64,000 bases of DNA from Rhizobium sp. BK316 (GCF_014193695.1 NZ_JACHZR010000003.1:186001-250000), one strand, 5' to 3'. Counted from the first letter of the stretch, positions 1 to 9,217 are shown. A program made the numbers and translations. The notes: generated by a model from the sequence alone, not told the origin.

Positions 1-514
1 CGATATTGCCCAGCTCGGCATCGGCCGGAAATTCCAGAAGCCGACGGTCTTCGAAAGCCATACGGTCTGGGACAATCTCGAACTGGCGCTGAACCGCCGT
101 CGCACGGTATTCTCGACGCTCTTCTATCGGTTGTCCGGCGAGGACAAGGACCGTATCGAGGAAATCCTGGAGACGGTGCGGCTGACGCATCGCCGCGATG
201 AGTTCGCCGCCAACCTGTCGCATGGGCAGAAACAGTGGCTGGAGATCGGCATGCTGCTGGCGCAGGAGCCGAAGCTCCTGCTCGTCGACGAACCGGTAGC
301 GGGCATGACCGATGCCGAGACGGCGGAGACAGCGATCCTGCTCAAGGATATCGCCAAGACACGGTCGGTCGTCGTCGTGGAGCACGATATGGGTTTCATT
401 CGCGATCTCGGCGTGAAGGTAACCTGCCTTGCGGAAGGTTCGGTGCTGGCGGAAGGATCCATCGATTTCGTCAGCAACGATCCGAAAGTGATCGAGAACT
501 ATCTGGGGCGCTGA
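1..514 (+). CDS. urtD: UrtD, urea ABC transporter ATP-binding protein (5' end outside window)
   Basis: The reading frame is open from base 2, so about 170 C-terminal residues are visible and the start lies upstream of the window. They contain the ABC signature LSHGQKQWLEIG, Walker B LLLVDEPVAGM and the H-loop (VVVEHDM). Together with UrtE it would energise inner-membrane urea uptake (branched-chain amino acid transporter family). The GMT after Walker B and the immediate proximity to urtE and urease genes favour UrtD over LivG. The next gene starts one base after its stop, indicating a single operon. Confidence 0.93.
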   Translation, partial: DIAQLGIGRKFQKPTVFESHTVWDNLELALNRRRTVFSTLFYRLSGEDKDRIEEILETVRLTHRRDEFAANLSHGQKQWLEIGMLLAQEPKLLLVDEPVAGMTDAETAETAILLKDIAKTRSVVVVEHDMGFIRDLGVKVTCLAEGSVLAEGSIDFVSNDPKVIENYLGR

Positions 515-515
515 G

Positions 516-1211
516 ATGCTGACCGTTGAAAATGCAAATCTTCATTATGGTGCTGCACAGGCGCTGCGCGGCATCTCGATCAAGGCCGAGATGGGCAAGA
601 TCACCTGCGTGCTCGGGCGTAACGGTGTCGGCAAGAGTTCGCTCTTGCGCGCCGTCACAGGCCAGCACCCGATATCGGCGGGAACCATCACGTTCAACGA
701 TGCGAAGCTCAACGGCCTGCCGCCCTTTGCCCGCGCCAAGCAGGGCATCGGCTATGTGCCGCAGGGGCGTGAAATATTCCCACTGCTGACCGTCAAGGAA
801 AACCTCGAGACCGGCTTTGCTCCGCTTGGCCGCCGCGACCGCAACATCCCCGACGATATCTTCAGTCTCTTCCCGGTGCTGAAGTCGATGTTGTCGCGTC
901 GCGGCGGCGATCTTTCGGGCGGGCAGCAGCAGCAGTTGGCGATCGGCCGGGCGATGGTCACGCGGCCGAAAATCCTTGTGCTCGACGAGCCGACCGAAGG
1001 TATCCAGCCTTCTATCATCAAGGATATCGGCCGGGCGATCCGTTACCTGCGTGATTCCACCGGCATGGCGATCCTGCTGGTCGAACAGTATCTCGATTTC
1101 TGCCGCGAGCTTGCCGACTATGTGTACATCATGGATCGCGGCGAGATCGTTCACGAAGGTCTTGCCGAGACGCTGGACACGCCGGAAGCGCGCCGCCATC
1201 TAACCGTATGA
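516..1211 (+). CDS. urtE: UrtE, urea ABC transporter ATP-binding subunit
   Basis: A 231-residue ABC ATPase with Walker [10 protein letters not shown] (about residues 34-42), signature [14 protein letters not shown], Walker [12 protein letters not shown] and an H-loop (LLVEQYL). The TEGIQPSII segment after Walker B is typical of LivF/UrtE proteins. It pairs with UrtD to drive urea import, feeding the urease encoded just downstream. The start ATG follows the urtD stop by one base. Transcription probably ends or attenuates at the hairpin 20 bases after the stop. Confidence 0.94.
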   Translation: MLTVENANLHYGAAQALRGISIKAEMGKITCVLGRNGVGKSSLLRAVTGQHPISAGTITFNDAKLNGLPPFARAKQGIGYVPQGREIFPLLTVKENLETGFAPLGRRDRNIPDDIFSLFPVLKSMLSRRGGDLSGGQQQQLAIGRAMVTRPKILVLDEPTEGIQPSIIKDIGRAIRYLRDSTGMAILLVEQYLDFCRELADYVYIMDRGEIVHEGLAETLDTPEARRHLTV

Positions 1212-1230
1212 TCTTTCTGGCCAACTCGCC

Positions 1231-1259
1231 GGCATCTGCCGCATTTTGCGGCAGATGCC
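1231..1259 (+). terminator. Strong hairpin after urtE
   Basis: A perfect 12-bp stem (1231-1242 with 1248-1259) with an ATTTT loop begins 19 bases after the urtE stop. No T-tract follows, so it may act as an RNA end-stabiliser or attenuator rather than a classic intrinsic terminator. Confidence 0.6.
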
Positions 1260-1351
1260 TTCCGCGCCATCCTTACGGCCCGTGGGGGTACGGGCTCTCG
1301 GAAAGCGGCATGGGACTTGCTTTGTTGCAGTCAACAGACACATTCAACGCA

Positions 1352-1374
1352 AGATGCCAGACAGGATGGCATCT
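1352..1374 (+). promoter_or_regulatory. Second hairpin just upstream of ureD
   Basis: An 8-bp stem, AGATGCCA (1352-1359) with TGGCATCT (1367-1374), 7-nt loop, ends 13 bases before the chosen ureD ATG. Its sequence is complementary to part of the 1231-1259 hairpin (both contain GGCATCTGC), so alternative pairing between the two is possible. A regulatory role is inference. Confidence 0.4.
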
Positions 1375-1387
1375 GCACGGGGGTGGC

Positions 1388-2212
1388 ATGACAGGCGCGG
1401 CGGCGGGCATCACGAGACCGCAGAGAGCGGAAGGACGCGGGCATCTTGCTGCCAAGGTGCAGGATGGGCGTACGCGAATCCGTGAGCTTTATCAGGAAGG
1501 TGCGGCAAAGATCCGTCTGCCGGATACATTTGATGCCTCGATGGAGGCTGTCATCATCAACACGGCCGGCGGGCTGACCGGCGGCGACCGGATGAACTGG
1601 AGCGTATCGGCGGGGGCGGGTACGCGCATCGATGTGACGACCCAGGCCTGCGAGAAGATCTACAAGGCATCGGCCGGCACGGCAGAGGTGACGACGCAGA
1701 TCGAGGTCGGGCCGGGTGCCCGCGTCGACTGGCTGCCGCAGGAGACCATTCTTTTCGATCGCGCCTCGCTGTTTCGCCGTCTGGATGTCGATCTCGACGA
1801 CAGCGCGGAGTTCCTTGCCGTCGAAGCCATCCTGCTCGGTCGCACAGCCATGGGCGAGACGATGGAGACGGGGCTGTTTCGCGATCGCTGGCGCATCCGC
1901 CGCTCGGGCCAACTTGTTCATGCCGAGGAACTGCGCCTTTCCGATGCCGTTGCGCTGCTGGCGGCAGAGCAGGCTGTGCTTGGCGGGCAGGTGGCCTTCG
2001 CGACGGTGCTTTATGCCGGGCCGATGTCGGAAGCCTATCTTGCCAAGGTCCGGCCGCTGGTGGACGGGCATATGGGCGGGGCAAGCGCCTGGAGCGACAA
2101 GATCGTCGTGCGCCTTGCCGCAGCCGATGGCTTTGCGCTCAGAAAAATCCTCATCCCTGTCATTTCCGCCTTGCGCAATGGAGCGCCTGTGCCGAAAGTC
2201 TGGAATCTATGA
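1388..2212 (+). CDS. ureD: Urease accessory protein UreD
   Basis: A 274-residue protein in the UreD/UreH family, the scaffold that binds apo-urease and, with UreF and UreG, allows nickel insertion. Family signs include the [12 protein letters not shown] segment (about residues 58-69), [12 protein letters not shown] and the IDVTTQ strand. The frame is open back to an ATG at 1208, but those 60 residues look unrelated to UreD and overlap the urtE stop and a hairpin. The ATG at 1388 gives the usual family length. First gene of the ureD-A-B-C group. Confidence 0.93.
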   Translation: MTGAAAGITRPQRAEGRGHLAAKVQDGRTRIRELYQEGAAKIRLPDTFDASMEAVIINTAGGLTGGDRMNWSVSAGAGTRIDVTTQACEKIYKASAGTAEVTTQIEVGPGARVDWLPQETILFDRASLFRRLDVDLDDSAEFLAVEAILLGRTAMGETMETGLFRDRWRIRRSGQLVHAEELRLSDAVALLAAEQAVLGGQVAFATVLYAGPMSEAYLAKVRPLVDGHMGGASAWSDKIVVRLAAADGFALRKILIPVISALRNGAPVPKVWNL

Positions 2213-2232
2213 GTTCAATAAGCGGATAGACA

Positions 2233-2535
2233 ATGAACCTCACCCCGAGAGAAAAAGACAAGCTGTTGATTTCCATGGCCGCCGTGGTAGCGCGCCGACG
2301 GCTGGAGCGCGGCGTCAAGCTGAACTATCCGGAAGCCATTGCCCTTATCAGCGATTTCGTCGTCGAGGGCGCGCGTGATGGCCGCCCGGTCGCCGAACTG
2401 ATGGAGGCCGGCGCCCATGTGATCAGCCGCGACCAAGTGATGGAAGGCATTGCCGAGATGATCCATGACGTGCAGGTCGAGGCGACATTTCCTGACGGAA
2501 CGAAGCTTGTGACCGTGCACGAACCCATCCGCTGA
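2233..2535 (+). CDS. ureA: Urease gamma subunit UreA
   Basis: 100 residues, the normal length of the smallest urease subunit, starting [15 protein letters not shown]. It carries the conserved [16 protein letters not shown] and the [18 protein letters not shown]-terminal region. It assembles with UreB and UreC into cytoplasmic urease, which hydrolyses urea to ammonia and carbamate. It lies 20 bases after ureD and 10 bases before a DUF1272 gene that separates it from ureB. Confidence 0.97.
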   Translation: MNLTPREKDKLLISMAAVVARRRLERGVKLNYPEAIALISDFVVEGARDGRPVAELMEAGAHVISRDQVMEGIAEMIHDVQVEATFPDGTKLVTVHEPIR

Positions 2536-2545
2536 GGAGTACGCC

Positions 2546-2794
2546 ATGCTGGAGCTTCGACCCAATTGCGAATGCTGCGATAAGGACCTGCCACCCGATA
2601 GCGCCGAGGCGATGATCTGCACGTTCGAGTGCACCTTCTGTGCGGATTGTGTCGAGGTGCTGAAGGGCGAGTGCCCGAATTGCGGCGGCAATCTCGTTGT
2701 CAGGCCGATCCGGCCTGCGTCGAAGCTCGAGAAATATCCGGCTTCCACCAAGCGTGTCTTGAAGGCCGAGGGCTGCGCGCCCAAGGCGGCTTAA
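2546..2794 (+). CDS. DUF1272 small cysteine-rich protein
   Basis: 82 residues beginning MLELRPNCECCDKDLPP. Four CxxC pairs (CECC, CTFC, CADC, CPNC) in the first 50 residues suggest a small zinc ribbon or treble clef, as in DUF1272 proteins. The biochemical role of the family is unknown. It sits between ureA and ureB with 10-base gaps and an AGGAGT ribosome-binding site, so it is certainly co-transcribed with urease. A metal-related role is conceivable but is inference only. Confidence 0.85.
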   Translation: MLELRPNCECCDKDLPPDSAEAMICTFECTFCADCVEVLKGECPNCGGNLVVRPIRPASKLEKYPASTKRVLKAEGCAPKAA

Positions 2795-2804
2795 GGAGAG
2801 ATAG

Positions 2805-3110
2805 ATGATCCCTGGCGAAATCATTGCTGCAGGCGGCGAGATCGAGCTCAATGCCGGCGCGCCGACTGTGACGCTCGAGGTCTCCAATACCGGCGACCGT
2901 CCCGTACAGGTCGGCAGCCACTATCATTTTGCAGAGACCAATGCCGGCCTGTCCTTCGATCGCGACAAGGCGCGTGGCATGCGGCTCGATATTCCCTCGG
3001 GTACGGCGGTGCGCTTCGAGCCTGGCCAGACCCGTTCGGTGACGCTCATTCCGCTGTCCGGCAAACGCGAAGTCTATGGCTTCCGCCAGCTCGTCATGGG
3101 CCGGCTCTAA
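2805..3110 (+). CDS. ureB: Urease beta subunit UreB
   Basis: 101 residues with the family opening MIPGEII and conserved [19 protein letters not shown], followed by [16 protein letters not shown]. The family packs against UreC and caps the active-site cleft. Start ATG follows an AAGGAGAGA ribosome-binding site. Upstream is the DUF1272 gene, and downstream are two non-canonical genes before ureC. Confidence 0.97.
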   Translation: MIPGEIIAAGGEIELNAGAPTVTLEVSNTGDRPVQVGSHYHFAETNAGLSFDRDKARGMRLDIPSGTAVRFEPGQTRSVTLIPLSGKREVYGFRQLVMGRL

Positions 3111-3137
3111 TCAAAAGAAAATGACGGGAGGACATTC

Positions 3138-3548
3138 ATGCGCTTGAAGATAGGGCTCATCGGTGCAGTTGTGATGCTGTTTGCCACCGGTGTTGCCCAT
3201 GCCGAGGACGTGGACTGCGACAATGCAGAGACACAGGCTGATATGACCAGCTGCGCGCAGGCGCGTTACGATGAGGCCGACAAGGGGCTCAATGCCCAAT
3301 ACAAGAAGACGCGCGCTGCCATGGTGGCGATCGACAAGGACCTCGATGCCGACATGAAGGGCGCCGAGCAGGCGCTGCTCAAGGCGCAGCGCGCCTGGAT
3401 CACCTATCGCGACGCCCAGTGCGAAAACTACGGCTTCCAGGCCCGCGGCGGCACGATGGAGCCGATGCTGGTAGCAGGTTGCCTTGCCGATCTGACGGAC
3501 CTCAGAACCAAAGAGCTCAAGGAGCTCTCCGAAGGAACGGGCCAATAA
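3138..3548 (+). CDS. Secreted LprI/DUF1311-type protein
   Basis: 136 residues with an N-terminal signal peptide (basic start, hydrophobic segment LIGAVVMLFATGVAHA, cleavage near residue 22). The mature part resembles the lysozyme-inhibitor LprI N-terminal domain (DUF1311): DCDNAETQADMTSCA near its start, LLKAQRAWITYRDAQC in the middle, and paired cysteines throughout. The family is periplasmic and some members inhibit lysozyme. It lies inside the urease operon between ureB and the GT29-like gene; the connection to urease is unknown. Confidence 0.85.
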   Translation: MRLKIGLIGAVVMLFATGVAHAEDVDCDNAETQADMTSCAQARYDEADKGLNAQYKKTRAAMVAIDKDLDADMKGAEQALLKAQRAWITYRDAQCENYGFQARGGTMEPMLVAGCLADLTDLRTKELKELSEGTGQ

Positions 3549-3549
3549 G

Positions 3550-4188
3550 GTGGGCAGGACAATCATGATCGTCGGCAACGGTGAAGTGGGAGAGGGAGGG
3601 GCGGAGATCATCGACGCTGCCGATTTCGTCATCCGCTTCAACGAATGCCGCTCCTATGGCGCCGGAGGCGCACGCACCGATGTGGTGGCCGTGTGCAATA
3701 CCGGCCGCCCTGCCAAGGCCATGCTCGGATCCGAGAGCTGGCGCATCCATCCCGGTGTTGTCGAAGCCTCGGAAATCTGGAGTGTGCGCGATCCCGCAAA
3801 ATTCGAGGCGATGCGCGCGCCGCTTGCCGTTTCCCATCCCGGACTCGATGATTTCTGCAACGATTACACCAACCAATTCAGCGACTTCTGCATGCAAGCT
3901 GGCAAGCAGCATCGGGTCGTTGACAAAGAGATTCATGACGCCGTCGATCAGGCGCTTTCCGCCTTCTCGCCAGCGCCTTATGTCGTGCCGAGCAGCGGCA
4001 TGATCGTGATCGGCGAAGTGCTCGACAGATTTCCCGATGACGAAGTGACGCTCGCGGGCTTCGGCCATGTGGGCTGGGAGTGGCATCCCTTTGCCGCCGA
4101 GAAGCAGCTCGTCGACTCCTATATTGCAGCCGGCCGCCTCACGCGGCTTGCCGGAAAACCGCTCGTCTCTTCCTCCCAAGGAGCCTGA
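3550..4188 (+). CDS. GT29 (sialyltransferase)-like protein in the urease operon
   Basis: A 212-residue protein with a GTG start one base after the preceding stop; an ATG at 3565 is an alternative. Three blocks match the order of GT29 sialylmotifs. They are an L-type block (IVGNGEV, then IDAADFVIRFNECRSYG and DVVAV), an S-type block (VPSSGMIVI with DDEVTLAGFG), and an HxxxxE block (WHPFAAEKQLVDSY, close to the HPLLYEKNLV stretch of animal ST6Gal enzymes). No signal peptide or membrane segment is visible, so it is probably cytoplasmic. Such proteins are often labelled urease operon accessory protein. The GT29 assignment is my inference and the acceptor is unknown. Confidence 0.8.
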   Translation: MGRTIMIVGNGEVGEGGAEIIDAADFVIRFNECRSYGAGGARTDVVAVCNTGRPAKAMLGSESWRIHPGVVEASEIWSVRDPAKFEAMRAPLAVSHPGLDDFCNDYTNQFSDFCMQAGKQHRVVDKEIHDAVDQALSAFSPAPYVVPSSGMIVIGEVLDRFPDDEVTLAGFGHVGWEWHPFAAEKQLVDSYIAAGRLTRLAGKPLVSSSQGA

Positions 4189-4191
4189 TAG

Positions 4192-5904
4192 ATGCCCTAC
4201 AAGATCTCCCGCGCGGCTTATGCCCGCATGTTTGGTCCGACCACCGGCGACAAGGTCCGCCTTGCCGATACGGAGCTTTTCATCGAGATCGAAAAGGATT
4301 TCACCACCTATGGCGAGGAGGTGAAGTTCGGCGGCGGGAAGGTCATCCGTGACGGCATGGGCCAGAGTCAGGTGACGCGGGCAGGTGGGGCGGTCGATAC
4401 CGTTATCACCAATGCCGTCATCATCGACCACACCGGCATCTACAAGGCCGATATCGGCCTGAAGGACGGTCGTATCGCTGCGATCGGCAAGGCCGGCAAT
4501 CCGGATATGCAGCCCGGCGTCAACATCATCGTCGGTCCCGGTACGGAAGCGATTGCCGGAGAAGGCAAGATCGTGACGGCCGGCGGCATGGACAGCCACA
4601 TCCATTTCATCGCCCCGCAGCAGATCGAGGAAGCGCTGATGAGCGGCGTGACCTGCATGCTCGGCGGCGGCACAGGGCCGGCACATGGCACCTTGGCGAC
4701 GACCTGCACGCCCGGCCCCTGGCACATTGCGCGCATGATCGAGGCTGCCGATGCCTTCCCGATGAACCTTGCCTTTGCCGGCAAAGGCAATGCGTCGCTG
4801 CCGGGCGCGCTGCAGGAAATGGTGCTTGCCGGTGCGACCTCGCTGAAGCTGCACGAGGACTGGGGCACGACACCAGGCGCCATCGACTGCTGCCTGTCGG
4901 TTGCCGACGAATATGACGTGCAGGTGATGATCCACACGGATACGCTGAACGAGAGCGGTTTCGTGGAAGATACGATCGGCGCCATCAAGGGCCGCACCAT
5001 CCATGCCTTCCACACGGAAGGTGCGGGTGGCGGTCACGCACCCGACATCATCAAGATTTGCGGCCAGCCGAACGTCATTCCGTCATCTACCAATCCGACG
5101 CGGCCCTATACGGTCAACACCATCGCCGAGCATCTGGACATGTTGATGGTCTGCCATCACCTCTCGTCGTCGATCCCCGAAGATATCGCCTTTGCCGAAA
5201 GCCGTATCCGCAAAGAGACGATCGCGGCCGAAGACATCCTGCACGATATTGGCGCCTTCTCGATCATCTCGTCCGACAGCCAGGCCATGGGCCGTGTCGG
5301 CGAAGTGCTGATTCGCACCTGGCAGACGGCCGACAAGATGAAGCGCCAGCGCGGCAGCCTGAAGGAAGAAAAGGGCGACAACGACAATTTCCGCGTCCGC
5401 CGCTATGTTGCTAAATACACGATCAACCCGGCGATCGCGCATGGCCTGTCGCATGAGATCGGCTCCATCGAAGTCGGCAAGCGTGCCGACCTCGTCCTAT
5501 GGAACCCGGCCTTCTTCGGCGTGAAACCGGATATGGTGCTGCTCGGCGGCTCCATCGCGGCGGCCCCGATGGGTGATCCGAACGCTTCGATCCCGACGCC
5601 GCAGCCGGTGCATTACCGGCCGATGTTTGCCTCCTTCGGCAAGAGCCTGACGAATTCCTCGGTCACCTTCGTTTCGCAGGCCGCGCTCGATGCCGGTATC
5701 AAGGGTCGTCTCGGTGTCGCCAAGGATCTCGTTGCCGTCAAGAACACCCGCGGCGGCATTTCCAAGGCGTCGATGATCCACAATGACCTGACACCTGAAA
5801 TCGAGGTCGATCCGGAAACCTACGAGGTGCGGGCAAATGGCGAGTTGCTGACCTGCGAACCGGCAACGGTGCTGCCGATGGCGCAGCGTTACTTCCTGTT
5901 CTGA
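4192..5904 (+). CDS. ureC: Urease alpha subunit UreC
   Basis: 570 residues, normal for the catalytic subunit. The nickel site is complete: H136 and H138 in DSHIHF, the lysine to be carbamylated K219 in LKLHEDWG, H248, H274, and D362 in [12 protein letters not shown]. The active-site flap is MVCHHL (C321, H322). It hydrolyses urea in the cytoplasm. It starts 3 bases after the GT29-like gene and is followed closely by a DUF2459 gene. Confidence 0.98.
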   Translation: MPYKISRAAYARMFGPTTGDKVRLADTELFIEIEKDFTTYGEEVKFGGGKVIRDGMGQSQVTRAGGAVDTVITNAVIIDHTGIYKADIGLKDGRIAAIGKAGNPDMQPGVNIIVGPGTEAIAGEGKIVTAGGMDSHIHFIAPQQIEEALMSGVTCMLGGGTGPAHGTLATTCTPGPWHIARMIEAADAFPMNLAFAGKGNASLPGALQEMVLAGATSLKLHEDWGTTPGAIDCCLSVADEYDVQVMIHTDTLNESGFVEDTIGAIKGRTIHAFHTEGAGGGHAPDIIKICGQPNVIPSSTNPTRPYTVNTIAEHLDMLMVCHHLSSSIPEDIAFAESRIRKETIAAEDILHDIGAFSIISSDSQAMGRVGEVLIRTWQTADKMKRQRGSLKEEKGDNDNFRVRRYVAKYTINPAIAHGLSHEIGSIEVGKRADLVLWNPAFFGVKPDMVLLGGSIAAAPMGDPNASIPTPQPVHYRPMFASFGKSLTNSSVTFVSQAALDAGIKGRLGVAKDLVAVKNTRGGISKASMIHNDLTPEIEVDPETYEVRANGELLTCEPATVLPMAQRYFLF

Positions 5905-5917
5905 GGCCGTTTCATCT

Positions 5918-6601
5918 GTGGGCGGTTTGAAGCTGGCAGCGCGATGGCTGATACGAGCAATCGCGCTGCTTTTATTGTTGGTAGCGGGTGGCACTTTCAT
6001 TCCGAGGCCGCTGCTCGTGGCGGCCGAAGCTTCTCCCGAAACGGCAACCTCGCAGCGCATTCTGCTGCTTTCAGGTCCGATCCATACGGATATTGCGATC
6101 CCGCTCGATGATCGGCTTCGGGCGTCATTTTCCTTTCTTGAAGATGCCGGCATTCCGGTGAGCGATCCTGCCGCCCAATGGCTGATTTTCGGATGGGGCG
6201 GCCGTTCCTTCTATCTGGAGACGCCGACCTGGGCTGACCTGAAGCCGATGCCGGTATTTCGCGCGTTGACGATCGACAGATCGGTGATGCATGTCGATAT
6301 TGCCGGGGACATCTCCGAAACCCATCCGGCCGTGACGGTTCTCAATGTCAATGGCGGGCGCTTCGAGCAATTGCTCGGATTTGTCAACGACAGCTTCATC
6401 CGGGAGAATGGAGTGGTGCTGCCGATTGGGGACCGGGCATATGGCACCTATGACAGGTTCTTCGAGGCGAAGGGCTATTTCAACGCGCTGCTCGGCTGCA
6501 ACACATGGACTGCGGCTGCATTGCGCAAAGGCGGCTTGCGAAGCGGTTTCTGGAACCCGCTGCCGCAACCTTTGGCGCTTTCACTTCTCCTCTTTAATTG
6601 A
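5918..6601 (+). CDS. DUF2459 (urease-region) protein
   Basis: 227 residues with GTG start, an N-terminal membrane anchor or signal segment (LIRAIALLLLLVAGGTFIP) and the motifs of the family often found near urease genes: SGPIHTDIAIPL, FGWGGRSFYLETPTW and LLGCNTWTAAALRKGG with a conserved cysteine. Function is unknown. The HTDI and CNTW motifs recall papain-like permuted hydrolases, but that is inference. It is the last gene of the ureD-to-ureC transcription unit; nothing codes for 408 bases after it. Confidence 0.85.
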   Translation: MGGLKLAARWLIRAIALLLLLVAGGTFIPRPLLVAAEASPETATSQRILLLSGPIHTDIAIPLDDRLRASFSFLEDAGIPVSDPAAQWLIFGWGGRSFYLETPTWADLKPMPVFRALTIDRSVMHVDIAGDISETHPAVTVLNVNGGRFEQLLGFVNDSFIRENGVVLPIGDRAYGTYDRFFEAKGYFNALLGCNTWTAAALRKGGLRSGFWNPLPQPLALSLLLFN

Positions 6602-7009
6602 AGTATAATCGGTGTTCCGCAACTTTGGCGCTGCTGATGACGCCGCGTTATTTTCCGTTTTGGCCCTTGTCTTTTTGAGGCGCCGCCCCGCGTTGCGGCC
6701 CTTAAAGTGAAATCTGAACATCACTCTCCAGAGGGTTGTGAAAATCAGGAGATAGACTGTGGTTTTTCAGCCATAGACCATTCTGAAGCAGGCCTTGATT
6801 GCGCTCTATAAAGTCACATTAAAATCAATAGCTTATGTTTGTTTCTCATAATGATAATTCCTGTCTCGAAAAGTTGCACCTCCTGCTAGAAAAAACAGAT
6901 TGACTGAATCCCCTGAAATCACTCGAATTTTAGCGATTGGATTAAGACCCCCGCAGCAATTGCGACCCTATCAATGCCCAGGAAACGCTGAGCAGGAAGG
7001 TCGATTCTC
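6602..7009 (+). other. 408-base noncoding gap
   Basis: No convincing open frame on either strand. The second half is notably AT-rich and probably carries the promoter of the GGDEF gene. No strong palindrome, terminator or sRNA-like structure was found. Confidence 0.5.
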
Positions 7010-7873
7010 ATGGAAAATTGGATATCGCTTCAGGCTGAACTAGGCAGTTTCGAGCATCGCAGAACCGTTTATACTTTTGCGCTGAAGATGAGTTTTCTGG
7101 CGGTTATCCTGTCCGGCTTCATCATCCTGATAACGCTGCCTCCGCTCGACTTAATGGGAATGCTGCCGATCACCCTCGGGCATGCCATGGTCTTCGCCAT
7201 CCTCCTTTCCTGGCTGATCGGTGGAATGGTGTCGGGCGTGCTGTCGCTCGTTGCAGGCTTCGCCATTCATGACCTGACCGTTTCGCGTGCCAAGTTCGAA
7301 AAGCTCAGCCGCACCGATACGCTGTCCGGGCTGTTGAACCGACGCGCTTTCACCGATGCTCTGGAGAAAGTGGAGGGGGATGCCTGTCTCGCCATTTTCG
7401 ACGTCGATCGTTTCAAGGCGATCAACGATCGTTTCGGCCATGGCTGCGGAGATGCTGTCATCACTGCCGTCTCAGCCATGCTTTCCGCGGCTTTCGATGG
7501 CGCGTCGGTCGTAGCGCGGCTCGGTGGTGAGGAGTTCGGTGTCGTCGTTCATGGCGGGACGCCGGCGGAACGGGTGGCGCGCATCGAAGGGGTGAGGGAA
7601 CAGGTTGCCGCGCGGCCGATTCCGGCGGACGGGCATGAGGTTACCATCACGATATCGGGCGGCATTGCCGATTTCCACGAGGGACGCGACAAGGAGGCGG
7701 TCTATGCCTCTGCCGACAAGGCGCTCTATCTCGCCAAGGCGCTCGGCCGCAATCGCGTCGTTCACGAGCGGGAAGGGCTGAATCATGCCTGGCATGGCCT
7801 CGTCGAAAACGGGCTTGGTGTGCAGGGTATTGGACCCAATGAGGTGAGCCTGTTGCAGGCATCCGGAATTTAG
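7010..7873 (+). CDS. Membrane-anchored GGDEF diguanylate cyclase
   Basis: 287 residues. Two hydrophobic segments (about residues 28-50 and 57-85) precede a GGDEF domain (about 95-255) with LSRTDTLSGLLNRRAF, FDVDRFKAINDRFGH and the active-site GGEEF at 172-176. It should make c-di-GMP at the inner membrane. The RxxD inhibitory I-site expected just before GGEEF is absent, so product feedback may be missing. It sits alone between ureC/DUF2459 and ureEFG, preceded by a long gap, and so is probably a separate transcription unit. Confidence 0.9.
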   Translation: MENWISLQAELGSFEHRRTVYTFALKMSFLAVILSGFIILITLPPLDLMGMLPITLGHAMVFAILLSWLIGGMVSGVLSLVAGFAIHDLTVSRAKFEKLSRTDTLSGLLNRRAFTDALEKVEGDACLAIFDVDRFKAINDRFGHGCGDAVITAVSAMLSAAFDGASVVARLGGEEFGVVVHGGTPAERVARIEGVREQVAARPIPADGHEVTITISGGIADFHEGRDKEAVYASADKALYLAKALGRNRVVHEREGLNHAWHGLVENGLGVQGIGPNEVSLLQASGI

Positions 7874-7969
7874 GGTCTTTTCCGACGGAGCATTTACGAA
7901 ACGTGCATTGGTGCTTGCATCGCGAAGGGCTATTTTGCATGGTCTACGTCCCAGTTTAACGGATATGTC

Positions 7970-8539
7970 ATGCAGCGCGTCACCTCTTATCTTCCCGCCG
8001 GCACCCCTTCCTCTCACCCGACCGCTCAGGTCAAGCTGCCGCATGATCTGCGGCACCTGCGCCGCAAGCTCCTGCATCTGGAGAACGGTGAGATGGTGAT
8101 GCTCGATCTCAAGGAGCCGGTGCTTTTCGCCAATGGCGACATGCTGGTGCGCGAGGATGGCGAGCTGATCGAAATCCTTGCTGCCGATGAAAAGCTGTTC
8201 GAAGTGCGCGGCCGCGACCGCGCGCATCTGATCGAACTCGCCTGGCATCTCGGCAACCGCCATCTTTCTGCGCAGATCGAAGAGGATCGCATCCTGATCC
8301 TGCGCGACCATGTCATCCGCACCATGCTGCAGGGACTGGGCGCGATGGTGCTCGACATCAACGAGCCCTTCCAGCCGGCACGCGGCGCCTATCATTCCCA
8401 TGGCGGGCATTCGCACGGGCATGACCATCATGACCACGAACACCATTCTCACGGACACAGCCACGAGCATGGGCACGATCATCACGACCATGACCACGAG
8501 CATGGACACGACCACGGCCATCATCACAAGCACGACTGA
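7970..8539 (+). CDS. ureE: Urease accessory protein UreE with His-rich tail
   Basis: 189 residues. The N-terminal peptide-binding domain and ferredoxin-like metal domain ([21 protein letters not shown], about residues 90-110) match UreE nickel metallochaperones. The last roughly 48 residues are an unusually long run dominated by His and Asp (repeats of HSHGH, HDHHDH, HEHGHDH), a nickel-storage tail. It delivers nickel to the UreDFG-urease complex. It starts 96 bases after the GGDEF gene, with ureF 6 bases downstream. Confidence 0.96.
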   Translation: MQRVTSYLPAGTPSSHPTAQVKLPHDLRHLRRKLLHLENGEMVMLDLKEPVLFANGDMLVREDGELIEILAADEKLFEVRGRDRAHLIELAWHLGNRHLSAQIEEDRILILRDHVIRTMLQGLGAMVLDINEPFQPARGAYHSHGGHSHGHDHHDHEHHSHGHSHEHGHDHHDHDHEHGHDHGHHHKHD

Positions 8540-8545
8540 AACCTG

Positions 8546-9217
8546 ATGGATGAGGATCGCGAGCTGCAGGCTCTGCTTCGTCTGACGGCATGGCTTTCTC
8601 CGTCTTTTCCTGTTGGTTCATTCGCCTATTCGGGCGGTCTTGAGCGGGCCGTAGCCGACGGGCTCGTCAAAGATGCCGGCATGCTGCGGCGTTGGCTGGA
8701 GACGCTGACCGGCAATGGCTCCGTATGGAACGATGCGGTGCTCTTTGCCGAAGGTCATCGCAGCCATAGTGACGCGGCCCACCTTGCCGAGCTTGCCGAA
8801 CTTGCCGCAGCCCTTGCCGGCTCGCGCGAACGACATCAGGAAACGATCTTGCTCGGGGAGGCTTTTCTCGCGGCTGCGCAAGCCTGGCCGGACGATGTGT
8901 TCGGTCGGTTGCCGAAAAGGGCAGCCTATCCAGTCGCCGTCGGCGCGGTAACGGGCGCGCATGGTATTCAACTGGACAAGGCGCTTGCCGCCTTTCTGCA
9001 TGCCTATCTCTCCCAGGCCGTTTCCGCCGGTATCCGGCTCGGTGTTGCGGGGCAGAAGGACGGCGTTGCCATCCTCGCCGGACTGGAGGAGCATGTAATA
9101 AACATTGCCGCGCGTGCAGCCCGCTCCAGCCTCGACGATTTGGGTTCGGCGACGGTTCAGGCCGATATTGCGGGGCTTCGTCATGAGACGCAGCAGACAC
9201 GGCTGTTCCGCTCGTGA
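8546..9217 (+). CDS. ureF: Urease accessory protein UreF
   Basis: 223 residues, all-helical UreF family, with the conserved [20 protein letters not shown] opening and the [11 protein letters not shown] segment near residue 170. It bridges UreD and UreG during nickel insertion into urease. It begins 6 bases after ureE, and an 87-base gap separates it from ureG. Confidence 0.95.
   Translation: MDEDRELQALLRLTAWLSPSFPVGSFAYSGGLERAVADGLVKDAGMLRRWLETLTGNGSVWNDAVLFAEGHRSHSDAAHLAELAELAAALAGSRERHQETILLGEAFLAAAQAWPDDVFGRLPKRAAYPVAVGAVTGAHGIQLDKALAAFLHAYLSQAVSAGIRLGVAGQKDGVAILAGLEEHVINIAARAARSSLDDLGSATVQADIAGLRHETQQTRLFRS

Noticed and set aside
1208..1387. 60-residue N-terminal extension of UreD from an upstream ATG
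   Set aside because: It overlaps the urtE stop and a strong hairpin, lacks family similarity and a good ribosome site; the 1388 start gives normal UreD length.
3517..5037. 506-codon minus-strand frame opposite ureC
   Set aside because: It lies antisense to the well-supported GT29-like and ureC genes; no motifs, only reverse-complement bias.
8395..8540. The ureE CAC/CAT-rich 3' end as a DNA tandem repeat or CRISPR-like array
   Set aside because: The repeats are short, irregular and in frame, encoding a His/Asp nickel tail; no spacer-repeat structure.
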